A stretch of 64,000 bases of DNA from Sphingomonas sp. Root720 (GTDB taxonomy: Bacteria > Pseudomonadota > Alphaproteobacteria > Sphingomonadales > Sphingomonadaceae). The notes below the pieces were generated by a model. The model was not told the DNA's origin. It saw only the letters and a list, made by a program, of their open reading frames with translations, and did not search any database. A program made the translations under genes and the position numbers. Positions 17,971 through 26,368 of the stretch are shown here, piece after piece. The DNA lies in the NCBI RefSeq assembly GCF_001428605.1, contig NZ_LMID01000011.1, positions 553,072 through 617,071 on the forward strand, read 5' to 3'. Position 1 is the stretch's first letter; the number at the start of each line of letters is the position of its first letter.

Positions 17971-18608
17971 ACCAGGATATGATTGCGCTCGGCGAACTCG
18001 AGCGCGATGCGCTTACCGAGATCGTCAACATCGGTGTCAGCCGAGCGGCCTCGTCCCTGCGCAAGATGGTTGGTCACGAGGTCCATCTCTCCGTGCCGTC
18101 GATCGAGGTGGTCAGCCAGCGCCGTGCCGCGCGCCTGATCGGCGAACGCGAGCTCGAAGCGCTGGTCGCCGTCCGCCAGGGCTTCGACGGCGCCTTCGCC
18201 GGCCGGGCGCTGCTGATCTTTCCCGAAGCCAACAGCCTCGAGATGGTCCGCGCCGTGACCGGCGACGCGCTGAGCCCGGAAGAGGTCCTCGACATGGAGC
18301 ATGAAGCGCTCGGCGAGACCGGCAACATCATTCTCAACTCGTGCCTCGCGACGATGGCGAACATGCTCAAACGGTCGCTGACGATGACCATCCCCGAAGT
18401 GCTGCGGGGCAATGGCGCGATGCTGTTCGAGGTCGACGAGACCGGGAGCGCCGATGGTCTGGTCCTCTTCCTCTATATCGACTTCGCCGTCCGACAGCGC
18501 GACATCCGCGGCTACATCGCGATGCTGATGGACCTGCCGGCGCTGGCGACGCTCAAGGAACTGCTCGAGGAGTTCATCGCGCGCGTCGTGGGTGATGATG
18601 ACCGCTGA
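17967..18608 (+). CDS. cheC: CheC-family chemotaxis phosphatase
   Basis: 213-aa CheC/CheX/FliY-type CheY-P phosphatase. Both active-site repeats are present: ALTEIVNIGVSRAA near residue 15 and ALGETGNIILNSCLATMAN near residue 115, each with the E-xx-N pair needed for phosphatase activity. GTG 17967 overlaps the cheY stop by 4 bp. No cheD is found in the operon, although CheC and CheD often form a pair in other bacteria. It probably resets CheY-P of this system. Confidence 0.88.
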   Translation: MNQDMIALGELERDALTEIVNIGVSRAASSLRKMVGHEVHLSVPSIEVVSQRRAARLIGERELEALVAVRQGFDGAFAGRALLIFPEANSLEMVRAVTGDALSPEEVLDMEHEALGETGNIILNSCLATMANMLKRSLTMTIPEVLRGNGAMLFEVDETGSADGLVLFLYIDFAVRQRDIRGYIAMLMDLPALATLKELLEEFIARVVGDDDR

Positions 18609-20577
18609 GCCCTCGACCGGACGGCAAAACCGCGAACAGCGGATGATGGCGATCCGCGCAGCGGCGGGATCGAGCGGGACATGGGACTGGGATATCCTTG
18701 ACGAGCGCCTCTATCTCGACGCGCATTTCGCCGAACTGTGCGGGGTTGACCCCGCGGACGGCCTGACCGGCCTGCCAACCGACGTCTTCTTCCGCGCGAT
18801 TCACCGCGAAGACCGCGCGCGGATTCGGATCGCCGTCGCGGGCATCCTGGGCGGTGCGGAGCTCTTCTCCAAGGAGTTCCGGGTCGTTGCGCCTGATGGG
18901 GCGGTGCTTTGGATGCACGGCCGCGGCCAGTGCGAGCAGGATGCCGACGACCAACCGGTGCGGTTCACCGGCCTGCTCGTCGACGTGACCGATCGCAAGC
19001 GGACCGAAGAGCGGCTGCGAATCGCGCAGAGTGCGGGCGGCGTGGGAACCTTCGAGCACAGCGATGGCTTCGCGACGATGGCCGTATCGGAGGAGTTCTG
19101 CCGGGTTCTCGGCCTTCATCCCGCGCCGGTGCTGCCCGTCCAGACGGTCAACGCGGTGATGCTGCCAGGTGAAGCGCCGCTCATCCCCTCGCATCTGCCC
19201 GATGCGGGCGTCTCGGGGCTCGAGGCCGAGTTCCGTATCCTCCGCGCGGACGACGGCGCCGAGCGCTGGATCGCCCGGCGGGGCGAAGTCGTGCGCGACG
19301 GTGCGGGTTACCGGCTCGTCGGCGTCATCTATGACGTGACCAAGGCGAAGGAGCTTGAGGCGCAGCTGCGCGATCTCAACGACACCTTGGAAGCGCGGGT
19401 CGAAGCCGAGGTGGTTGAGCGGCACCAGGCGCAGGAGTCGCTCCGTCAGGCCCAGAAGATGGAGGCGGTTGGGCATCTGACGGGTGGGATCGCGCATGAT
19501 TTCAACAACCTGCTGATGATCATCATCGGCAACATCGACACCGTCCGGCGACGGATCGATGCCAGCGGCGACCCCCGCCTGATGCGCTCGCTCGACAACG
19601 CGATGAAGGGCGCCGAGAGCGCCGCGGCGCTGACCCAGCGTCTGCTGGTCTTTTCGCGCCAGCAACCGCTCGACCCGCGCGCGATCGACGTGGCGCGTCT
19701 GCTTGCGGGGATGTCGGACCTGCTGACGCGCTCGATCACCGAGGCGGTTTCGATCCAGATCACCAGCACGGCCGAGCTTTGGCCAATCGAAGCCGATGCG
19801 CACCAGCTCGAGAACGCCATCCTCAACCTCGCGGTCAATGCGCGCGATGCGATGGACGGTTCGGGCGCGCTTACCGTCGCCGCGCGCAATGTGACGGTCA
19901 GTGGCGCAGGCGCCAAGGAACTCACGCCAGGCGACTATGTCGCGATCGGAGTGACCGACACCGGCTCGGGCATGTCGGCCGAGACGATCGCCAAGGTGTT
20001 CGACCCATTTTTCACCACCAAGGAGGTCGGCAAGGGGACCGGGCTGGGCCTTTCGATGGTCTACGGCTTCGCACAACAGTCGAAGGGCGGCGTCTATATC
20101 GACTCCGTGATCGGGGAAGGCACGACAGTCACGCTGTATCTCCCGCGCGCGATCAGCGAAATGGCTGCGCCGGCCGAGGCCGTCGAGGCGGTGGTACCGA
20201 TGGGAAGCGCATCGGAGACAGTGCTTGTCGTCGAGGATAATGACGATGTTCGCGCCTATACGGTGGGTGTTCTCCGCGAGCTCGGCTACCGGGTGATCGA
20301 GGCTTATGACGGCGCGGCGGGGCTTCGGCTGCTCGAAAAGCAGGATCGCAGCATCCAGCTCCTCCTGACCGACGTCGTCATGCCCGAAATGTCGGGACCG
20401 GCGCTCGTCGAGGCAGCGCGCCGCCTTCAGCCCGACCTCAAGGTGCTTTACAATTCGGGCTACACCAGAGACGCGATCATGCGCGACGGCAAGCTCGAGC
20501 CGGGCGTAGACCTCATCGCCAAGCCTTTCACCTTCATGACCCTCGCCGCGAAGGTGCGCGAACTGCTCGATCGGTAG
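18595..20577 (+). CDS. Hybrid PAS histidine kinase with receiver domain
   Basis: About 660 aa, soluble. Two PAS folds at roughly 25-135 (GTWDWDILDERLYLDAHF) and 140-255, a coiled coil, then the H box LTGGIAHDFNNLL with the phosphorylated His301, the ATPase domain with NAVNARDAM-type N box (NLAVNARDAMDG) and DTGSGMS, and a C-terminal receiver (about 540-655) with LLLTDVVMPEMSG and KPFTF. The HDFNN subfamily is common in Alphaproteobacteria. It overlaps the cheC end by 14 bp, so it belongs to the chemosensory operon, giving a second kinase besides CheA. Start may be GTG 18592, ATG 18595 or ATG 18598. Confidence 0.9.
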   Translation: MMTAEPSTGRQNREQRMMAIRAAAGSSGTWDWDILDERLYLDAHFAELCGVDPADGLTGLPTDVFFRAIHREDRARIRIAVAGILGGAELFSKEFRVVAPDGAVLWMHGRGQCEQDADDQPVRFTGLLVDVTDRKRTEERLRIAQSAGGVGTFEHSDGFATMAVSEEFCRVLGLHPAPVLPVQTVNAVMLPGEAPLIPSHLPDAGVSGLEAEFRILRADDGAERWIARRGEVVRDGAGYRLVGVIYDVTKAKELEAQLRDLNDTLEARVEAEVVERHQAQESLRQAQKMEAVGHLTGGIAHDFNNLLMIIIGNIDTVRRRIDASGDPRLMRSLDNAMKGAESAAALTQRLLVFSRQQPLDPRAIDVARLLAGMSDLLTRSITEAVSIQITSTAELWPIEADAHQLENAILNLAVNARDAMDGSGALTVAARNVTVSGAGAKELTPGDYVAIGVTDTGSGMSAETIAKVFDPFFTTKEVGKGTGLGLSMVYGFAQQSKGGVYIDSVIGEGTTVTLYLPRAISEMAAPAEAVEAVVPMGSASETVLVVEDNDDVRAYTVGVLRELGYRVIEAYDGAAGLRLLEKQDRSIQLLLTDVVMPEMSGPALVEAARRLQPDLKVLYNSGYTRDAIMRDGKLEPGVDLIAKPFTFMTLAAKVRELLDR

Positions 20578-21060
20578 GACGAGCACTGCGTGGGGCTTGG
20601 TCGCCTCGCGTATTTAGGGTGGGGCGGCGCATCGCTGTCGTCCCGCCGCTTTGTCGGTCGAACGGCAAGGGAGCGTAGCGCGCCACGCCCCGGGGATGGT
20701 CGCGACACTCGTACATATCCGTATATCGGAAACGCCGTAAAGCCCGGAAAAGCGGCGCTGACGGTCCCGGGCGGGGGCTTGGACGCGGGGGCCCCTCTCA
20801 GTGCTGCAGCTTGCGATTTCGCGCCGTGATGCGTTTTTCGCCACGGGGCGCCGCGTCGATCGCGCGATGCGCGCGTCCGCCATCCGCGGCTTGCTCGATG
20901 CGGCGCGGCTGATCGCTCTGCCCTGCATGTACGGCGCGCGCCGGCTCGGCCGGAGCGGTCTCGCGCGGATCGCGACCGGCTGAAAATTTTGATCTGGCGC
21001 AAGGCAAGGCTCTGCCGCGGCGCGCATGGCGACCCTCAGATGGACCAGGTGAGAATGACG
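20578..21060. other. 483-bp gap between the che and cco operons, no supportable gene
   Basis: Open frames here (for example a 60-codon one at 20801-20983) have no recognisable domain and no ribosome site. A short AT-rich stretch near 20715 and an FNR/FixK-like box at 20989-21002 stand out; the promoter of the cbb3 operon should lie in the right half. Confidence 0.6.
20989..21002 (+). promoter_or_regulatory. FNR/FixK-like box upstream of ccoN
   Basis: TTGATctggCGCAA matches the TTGAT-N4-ATCAA consensus at 8 of 10 positions, the left half being perfect. It is 59-72 bp before the ccoN start, a typical distance for activation of a cbb3 operon by an FNR/FixK protein. The weak right half makes this a moderate call. 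Confidence 0.55.
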
Positions 21061-22710
21061 ATGGACATGGTGATCATGAAGTCGGGAGCATGGCTGCTGG
21101 CCCTGCTGCTCGCAATCGGCGGGGCGGCCTACGCCGTGGATTCCGGCTTCGCCTTCCAGATGTGGATCGTCGCCGTGGCGGCGCTCGTCGGTCTGGGGGT
21201 GACCTTGGTCCGCACCGATTATGACGCGGTCCTCGGGCTCTCGACCAGGCCCAAGGCGACCGGTTATTATGACGACGTCATCCGGCTGGGCGTGATCGCC
21301 ACGGTGTTCTGGGGGCTGGCGGGGCTGCTGGTGGGGGTCTACATCGCCCTCCAGCTCGCCTTCCCGCAGCTCAATCTCGGCCTCGAATACACCACCTTCG
21401 GCCGCCTGCGTCCGCTCCACACCTCCGCGGTGATCTTCGCCTTTGGCGGAAACGCGCTGATCGCGTCCAGCTTCTACATCGTCCAGCGGACCTGCCGGGC
21501 GCGCCTGGCCTTCACCAAGCTCGCGGACTTCGTCTTCTGGGGCTATCAGCTCTTCATCGTCCTGGCCGCGACCGGCTATCTGCTCGGCATCACCGAGGGC
21601 CGCGAATATGCAGAGCCCGAATGGTATGTGGACATCTGGCTGACGATCGTCTGGGTCAGCTATCTGGCGGTCTTCCTCGGCACGATCGTCAGACGCAACG
21701 AACCGCATATCTACGTTGCGAACTGGTTCTATCTCTCGTTCATCGTGACGATCGCGATGCTGCACCTCGTCAATAATCTGACGATCCCGGTCAGCCTGGT
21801 CGGTTCGAAGAGCTACTCCGCCTTCGCGGGCGTGCAGGACGCCCTGACCCAATGGTGGTACGGCCATAACGCGGTCGGCTTCTTCCTGACCGCGGGCTTC
21901 CTCGGCATGATGTATTATTTCGTGCCGAAGCAGGCCGAGCGGCCGATCTACAGTTATCGGCTCTCGATCGTCCACTTCTGGTCGCTGATCTTTCTCTATA
22001 TCTGGGCGGGTCCGCACCACCTCCACTACACCGCGCTGCCCGATTGGGCGCAGACGCTCGGCATGGTGTTCTCGGTCATGCTCTGGATGCCGAGCTGGGG
22101 CGGCATGATCAATGGCCTGATGACCCTCAACGGCGCCTGGGACAAGGTCCGCACCGATCCCATCATCCGGATGATGGTGCTGGCGCTCGCCTTCTACGGG
22201 ATGAGCACCTTCGAAGGGCCGTTGATGTCGATCAAGGCCGTGAATTCGCTGTCGCACTATACCGACTGGACGATTGGTCACGTCCACAGCGGTGCGCTCG
22301 GCTGGAACGGCATGATCACCTTCGCGACGATCTACTTCCTCACCCCGCGCCTGTGGGGCCGCGAGCGGCTCTATTCGCTCCGGATGGTCAACTGGCACTT
22401 CTGGACGGCGACCCTGGGGATCGTGCTCTACGTCTCCTCGATGTGGGTAGCGGGCGTCATGCAGGGGCTGATGTGGCGCGAATATGGCCAGAATGGCTAT
22501 CTCGTCTATGCCTTCGTCGACGTCGTGATGGCGATGAAGCCCTATTATCTGATCCGCGCCGCGGGCGGCCTGCTCTATCTCGGCGGCGCGGTGATCATGG
22601 CGTGGAACGTCGTCCAGACCATCCGCGGCCGGGTTCGCGACGAAGCCCCACTCACCGCCACTCCCTACAACCCGGCGCTGGATCATCCCCTCCAGCCCCG
22701 AGCCGTTTGA
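21061..22710 (+). CDS. ccoN: cbb3-type cytochrome c oxidase subunit I
   Basis: 549-aa catalytic subunit of the high-affinity cbb3 oxidase, an integral membrane protein with about 12 helices. Haem and CuB ligands are visible: [48 protein letters not shown] and [13 protein letters not shown]. Start ATG 21061 is preferred because AGGTGA lies 8 bp upstream; ATG 21040 and 21055 are in frame. Reduces O2 to water at low oxygen and conserves energy as a proton gradient. First gene of ccoNOQPGHIS; an FNR/FixK-like box is upstream. Confidence 0.96.
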   Translation: MDMVIMKSGAWLLALLLAIGGAAYAVDSGFAFQMWIVAVAALVGLGVTLVRTDYDAVLGLSTRPKATGYYDDVIRLGVIATVFWGLAGLLVGVYIALQLAFPQLNLGLEYTTFGRLRPLHTSAVIFAFGGNALIASSFYIVQRTCRARLAFTKLADFVFWGYQLFIVLAATGYLLGITEGREYAEPEWYVDIWLTIVWVSYLAVFLGTIVRRNEPHIYVANWFYLSFIVTIAMLHLVNNLTIPVSLVGSKSYSAFAGVQDALTQWWYGHNAVGFFLTAGFLGMMYYFVPKQAERPIYSYRLSIVHFWSLIFLYIWAGPHHLHYTALPDWAQTLGMVFSVMLWMPSWGGMINGLMTLNGAWDKVRTDPIIRMMVLALAFYGMSTFEGPLMSIKAVNSLSHYTDWTIGHVHSGALGWNGMITFATIYFLTPRLWGRERLYSLRMVNWHFWTATLGIVLYVSSMWVAGVMQGLMWREYGQNGYLVYAFVDVVMAMKPYYLIRAAGGLLYLGGAVIMAWNVVQTIRGRVRDEAPLTATPYNPALDHPLQPRAV

Positions 22711-22722
22711 AGGACGCGCCCG

Positions 22723-23457
22723 ATGGCCTCCAAAATCTTCGATCACGGCAGGATCGAGCGAAACGTCACCCTGCTGCTGGTCCTTTCCCTCATCACGGTC
22801 GCGATCGGCGGCATCGTCGAGATCGCACCGCTCTTCTGGATCGATTCCACCGTCGAAAAGGTGCAGGGCATGCGGCCTTACACGCCGCTCGAGCTGGCGG
22901 GCCGCAACATCTACGTCCGCGAGGGCTGCTACAACTGCCATAGCCAGATGATCCGGCCGTTCCGCGACGAGGTCGAGCGCTACGGGCATTACAGCCTGGC
23001 GGCCGAGAGCATGTACGACCACCCCTTCCAATGGGGGTCGAAGCGGACCGGGCCCGATCTCGCGCGGGTCGGCGGGCGCTATTCGGACGAGTGGCATGTC
23101 CAGCATCTGGTCGATCCGCGCTCGGTGGTGCCGGGCTCGATCATGCCGCCTTATGCCTTCCTGAAGGAGCGCGACCTCGATACCCGCCATCTCGACGCGC
23201 ATCTGCTGGCGATGAAGCGGGTGGGCGTCCCCTATACCGACGCCGACATCGGCCAGGCGATCGCGGACGCGCTGGCACAGGCCGATCCGGACGCCGACGC
23301 GGCCGATCTCAAGAAGCGCTACCCCAAGACGCAGGCGCGTGACTTCGATGGTGATCCCAGGCGGATAACCGAGATGGATGCGCTCGTCGCCTATCTGCAG
23401 ATGCTCGGTACGCTCGTCGACACCAGGGCCGCCGAACCGGTGGAGAAGGCGCGATGA
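22723..23457 (+). CDS. ccoO: cbb3-type cytochrome c oxidase subunit II (mono-haem cytochrome c)
   Basis: 244-aa membrane-anchored mono-haem cytochrome c. One N-terminal transmembrane helix (about residues 15-37), then the haem attachment site [12 protein letters not shown] and family segments [20 protein letters not shown] and [11 protein letters not shown], the latter holding the axial methionine. Passes electrons from CcoP to CcoN. 12 bp after ccoN; overlaps ccoQ by 4 bp. Confidence 0.96.
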   Translation: MASKIFDHGRIERNVTLLLVLSLITVAIGGIVEIAPLFWIDSTVEKVQGMRPYTPLELAGRNIYVREGCYNCHSQMIRPFRDEVERYGHYSLAAESMYDHPFQWGSKRTGPDLARVGGRYSDEWHVQHLVDPRSVVPGSIMPPYAFLKERDLDTRHLDAHLLAMKRVGVPYTDADIGQAIADALAQADPDADAADLKKRYPKTQARDFDGDPRRITEMDALVAYLQMLGTLVDTRAAEPVEKAR

Positions 23458-23618
23458 TGTACGAGCTGCTGCGTCACGCGGCCGACACATGGGGCATGCT
23501 GTTCCTCGGCCTGGTCTTCCTCCTGGCGTTGTGGTTCGCGCTCAGGCCCTCGGCCCGCGCCCGGCACGAAGACGCCAGCCAAATCCCGTTCCGTGACGAG
23601 GATCCTCGTGATGACTGA
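23454..23618 (+). CDS. ccoQ: cbb3-type cytochrome oxidase small subunit CcoQ
   Basis: 54-aa single-helix membrane protein: [15 protein letters not shown] followed by a hydrophobic helix and the charged tail ending FRDEDPRDD. Length, position between ccoO and ccoP and topology fit CcoQ/FixQ, which stabilises the oxidase complex. Starts in the ccoO stop (4-bp overlap) and ends 8 bp inside ccoP. Confidence 0.88.
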   Translation: MMYELLRHAADTWGMLFLGLVFLLALWFALRPSARARHEDASQIPFRDEDPRDD

Positions 23619-24480
23619 ACCGAAGATCGACGAAGCCACCGGCGTGCCCACCATGGGACATGAGTGGGACGGCATCCAGGAGCTCGACAACCCGATGCCG
23701 CGCTGGTGGTTGTGGACCTTCTACGCCACGATCGTCTTCGCCATCGGATATTGCATCGCCTATCCCGCGATCCCGCTGCTCGAGCGCGCCACCGCCGGTA
23801 CGCTGGGCTGGACCAGCCGCGGCCAGCTCGCCGACGAGACCGCCAAGGCGCAGGCTGCGCGCGCATCCACGCTGGCGGCGCTCGCAAAAGTCGACATCGC
23901 CACGCTCGATGCTCGCTCGCCCCTCATGCAGGCCGCCGTCGAAGGTGGCCGCGCGGCGTTCAAGATCAATTGCGCAGCCTGTCACGGCGCCGGGGCGGCC
24001 GGCACCAAGGGCTATCCCAATCTCAACGACGATGATTGGCTTTGGGGCGGGAGCCGGGTCGAGATCCACCAGACGCTCGTCCACGGCATCCGTCAGCCCG
24101 GCGACGACGCAACGCGAATGTCGCAGATGCCCGCCTTCGGTCGGGACGGCATCCTCAAGCCCGACGAAGTCCAGGACGTCGTCTCCTACGTCCGTGCCGT
24201 GTCCCATCAGGACTCGGTCGGCGCGTCGGCGCGCCGGGGAGCCGCGCTCTTCGCGGCCAATTGCGCGATGTGCCATGGCGCCGACGCAAAGGGCGGACGG
24301 CAGTTCGGTGCGCCCAATCTTACCGATGCGATCTGGCTCTATGGCGGCGATCGGGAGTCGCTCATCGCGACCGTCGTCAACGCCCGCAACGGCGTGATGC
24401 CGGCCTGGGGAAAGACGCTCGACGCGGCCACGATCAACATGCTGACCGCCTATGTCCACGCGCTGGGCGGCGGCGAATGA
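23611..24480 (+). CDS. ccoP: cbb3-type cytochrome c oxidase subunit III (di-haem cytochrome c)
   Basis: 289-aa di-haem cytochrome c. N-terminal family signature HEWDGIQELDNPMPRWWLW leads into a transmembrane helix; two periplasmic cytochrome domains follow with CAACH near residue 120 and CAMCH near residue 215, and axial-methionine segments MSQMPAFG and GVMPAWG. Receives electrons from soluble cytochrome c and hands them to CcoO. ATG 23611 gives the usual family start; GTG 23593 is in frame but lies within ccoQ. Confidence 0.96.
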   Translation: MTEPKIDEATGVPTMGHEWDGIQELDNPMPRWWLWTFYATIVFAIGYCIAYPAIPLLERATAGTLGWTSRGQLADETAKAQAARASTLAALAKVDIATLDARSPLMQAAVEGGRAAFKINCAACHGAGAAGTKGYPNLNDDDWLWGGSRVEIHQTLVHGIRQPGDDATRMSQMPAFGRDGILKPDEVQDVVSYVRAVSHQDSVGASARRGAALFAANCAMCHGADAKGGRQFGAPNLTDAIWLYGGDRESLIATVVNARNGVMPAWGKTLDAATINMLTAYVHALGGGE

Positions 24481-25928
24481 CCATCCCCCCGGCCGGCCTG
24501 CCCGCGAAGCCGCGCAAGCTCTACGCAAGCCGGGCGGATATCTTCCCGCGTGCGATCGACGGCTTCTACCGGCGGCTCAAATGGCTGGTCATGGCGGCAA
24601 CGCTGGCGATCTACTACGTCACGCCGTGGCTGCGCTGGGACCGGGGCCCCTACGCGCCCGACCAGGCCGTGCTGGTCGACCTCGCGCATCGCCGCTTCTA
24701 TTTCTTCGCGATCGAGATCTGGCCACATGAATTCTATTATGTGGCCGGTCTCCTCGTCATGGCGGGGATCGGCCTTTTTCTGGTAACGACGACGGTCGGG
24801 CGCGCCTGGTGCGGCTATGCCTGCCCGCAGACGGTCTGGACCGACCTCTTTCTCCATATCGAACGCGCCATCGACGGCGACCGCAATGCCCAGCTCAGGT
24901 TGAAGCGAGCGCCCTGGACAGCCTCCAAGATCGGCCGGCGGCTTCTCAAGCATGGCAGTTGGCTGCTCGTGGGGCTCGTCACCGGCGGTGCCTGGGTCTT
25001 CTATTTCGCGGACGCACCGACGCTCTTGCGCGATCTCGTCCATGGCGAGGCGGCCTATGTCGCTTATGCCACGATCGCGATCCTGACGGCGACCACCTAT
25101 GTGTTCGGAGGCTTCATGCGCGAGCAGGTGTGCCTCTATATGTGCCCCTGGCCCCGCATCCAGGGAGCGATGCTCGACGAGCGTTCGCTGATCGTCACCT
25201 ACAAGGATTGGCGCGGCGAACCGCGCAGCCATGGCGTGAAGCGCAGCGAGGACAGCGGGGACTGTATCGATTGCCAGGCCTGCGTGCAGGTTTGCCCCGT
25301 CGGGATCGACATCCGCGACGGGGCGCAATTCGCCTGCATCACCTGCGCGCTGTGTATCGACGCCTGCGACCAGATGATGGACAAGGTCGGGCGCCCGCGC
25401 GGGCTCATCGACTATGCGACACTCGAGGATTGCAAGGCCGAGGCGGCCGGAGCAGCGCCGGTACCGGTACGGCGGACCCTGCTGCGTCCGCGCACCCTCG
25501 TCTATTTCTCGCTCTGGGGCGCGGTGGGCCTGTCGATGATGTTCGCGCTCGGCGCGCGCACGCGTTTGGATCTCGTCGCCGCGCATGATCGCAATCCGTT
25601 ATGGGTGCAGCTCTCGACCGGCGATGTACGCAATGCCTACACGATCAAGATCCGCAACATGGAATCCAGACCGCGAAGCCTCCGGCTCACCATGGATGGG
25701 CTCGAGGCCGGCCTGATGTGGGACTCGCTCAGCGACGCAGGTGCCGCCTCCCGTTCGGTTGCGCTCGTCGTTGCGCCGGACCAGGTCGAGGCGCATCGCA
25801 TCTATGTGCGGGCGCCGGCGGAGGGCCCGCCGACCCAGGATTTCCGGCTCATCATCGCCGCCGCGGATGGCTCGAAGGGCAGGGCCGCCGAGCAAGTTCG
25901 GTTCGATCGGCCGGAGAAACGGCCATGA
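24477..25928 (+). CDS. ccoG: CcoG/RdxA, polyferredoxin for cbb3 oxidase copper delivery
   Basis: 483-aa membrane iron-sulfur protein. Transmembrane helices carry the conserved cysteine motifs GRAWCGYACPQTVW and QVCLYMCPWPRIQG; two ferredoxin clusters follow (CIDCQACVQVCPVGID and CITCALCIDACD), and a C-terminal Ig-like domain. Work on the family indicates that CcoG reduces Cu(II) for insertion into CcoN. Overlaps ccoP and ccoH by 4 bp each, so it is part of the operon. Confidence 0.95.
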   Translation: MTIPPAGLPAKPRKLYASRADIFPRAIDGFYRRLKWLVMAATLAIYYVTPWLRWDRGPYAPDQAVLVDLAHRRFYFFAIEIWPHEFYYVAGLLVMAGIGLFLVTTTVGRAWCGYACPQTVWTDLFLHIERAIDGDRNAQLRLKRAPWTASKIGRRLLKHGSWLLVGLVTGGAWVFYFADAPTLLRDLVHGEAAYVAYATIAILTATTYVFGGFMREQVCLYMCPWPRIQGAMLDERSLIVTYKDWRGEPRSHGVKRSEDSGDCIDCQACVQVCPVGIDIRDGAQFACITCALCIDACDQMMDKVGRPRGLIDYATLEDCKAEAAGAAPVPVRRTLLRPRTLVYFSLWGAVGLSMMFALGARTRLDLVAAHDRNPLWVQLSTGDVRNAYTIKIRNMESRPRSLRLTMDGLEAGLMWDSLSDAGAASRSVALVVAPDQVEAHRIYVRAPAEGPPTQDFRLIIAAADGSKGRAAEQVRFDRPEKRP

Positions 25929-26368
25929 GCCGGCCCTTCACCGGCTTCCACATGCTGGGCCTGACGGTTGCCTTCTTCGGCGTGGTGGTGGGCGTGAACG
26001 TGACGATGGCGACGCTCGCTATCCGGACCTTCGGCGGCACGGTGGTCGACAACAGCTATGTCGCCAGCCAGAAGTTCAATCGCTGGCTCGACGAGGCGCA
26101 CACCCAGGCCGCTCTGGACTGGCAGGTGACCGCCGTGCGCGAGCGCGGCCATGCGGTGGTCGGGCTGTCCGGCGTGGAGGGCGCCCGGGTCGAGGCGACA
26201 GCCATCCACCCCTTGGGGCGGCTCCCGGCGATGCGGCTGCACTTCCGGCATCGGTCGGCGGGCCAGTTCCGTTCGATCGATGTTCTCCCCGAAGGCCGCT
26301 GGCGGCTCGAAATCCGCGTGCGGCAAGGCGTCCGGGCCAAGGACTTCGTTGTCGAGATTCCCGCATGA
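25925..26368 (+). CDS. fixH: FixH/CcoH, cbb3 oxidase assembly protein
   Basis: 147-aa membrane protein of the FixH family. RPFTGFHMLGLTVAFFGVVVG forms the N-terminal transmembrane helix, followed by the characteristic NVTMATLAIRTFGGTVVDNSYV and SQKFNRWL; the rest is a small beta-rich periplasmic domain. Needed for cbb3 assembly. Located between ccoG and ccoI with 4-bp overlaps on both sides. Confidence 0.92.
   Translation: MSRPFTGFHMLGLTVAFFGVVVGVNVTMATLAIRTFGGTVVDNSYVASQKFNRWLDEAHTQAALDWQVTAVRERGHAVVGLSGVEGARVEATAIHPLGRLPAMRLHFRHRSAGQFRSIDVLPEGRWRLEIRVRQGVRAKDFVVEIPA

Noticed and set aside
18574..20586. 670-codon minus-strand frame across the hybrid kinase
   Set aside because: Mirror frame of a gene with intact kinase and receiver motifs; no ribosome site or domain.
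20801..20983. 60-codon frame before the cco operon
   Set aside because: No ribosome site, no domain, Arg/Ala-rich composition typical of non-coding GC-rich DNA.
20614..23490. 958-codon open frame on the minus strand
   Set aside because: It is antisense to the unmistakable ccoN and ccoO genes; long antisense frames are common in GC-rich DNA. Its protein has no recognisable domain and is rich in D/R/H.
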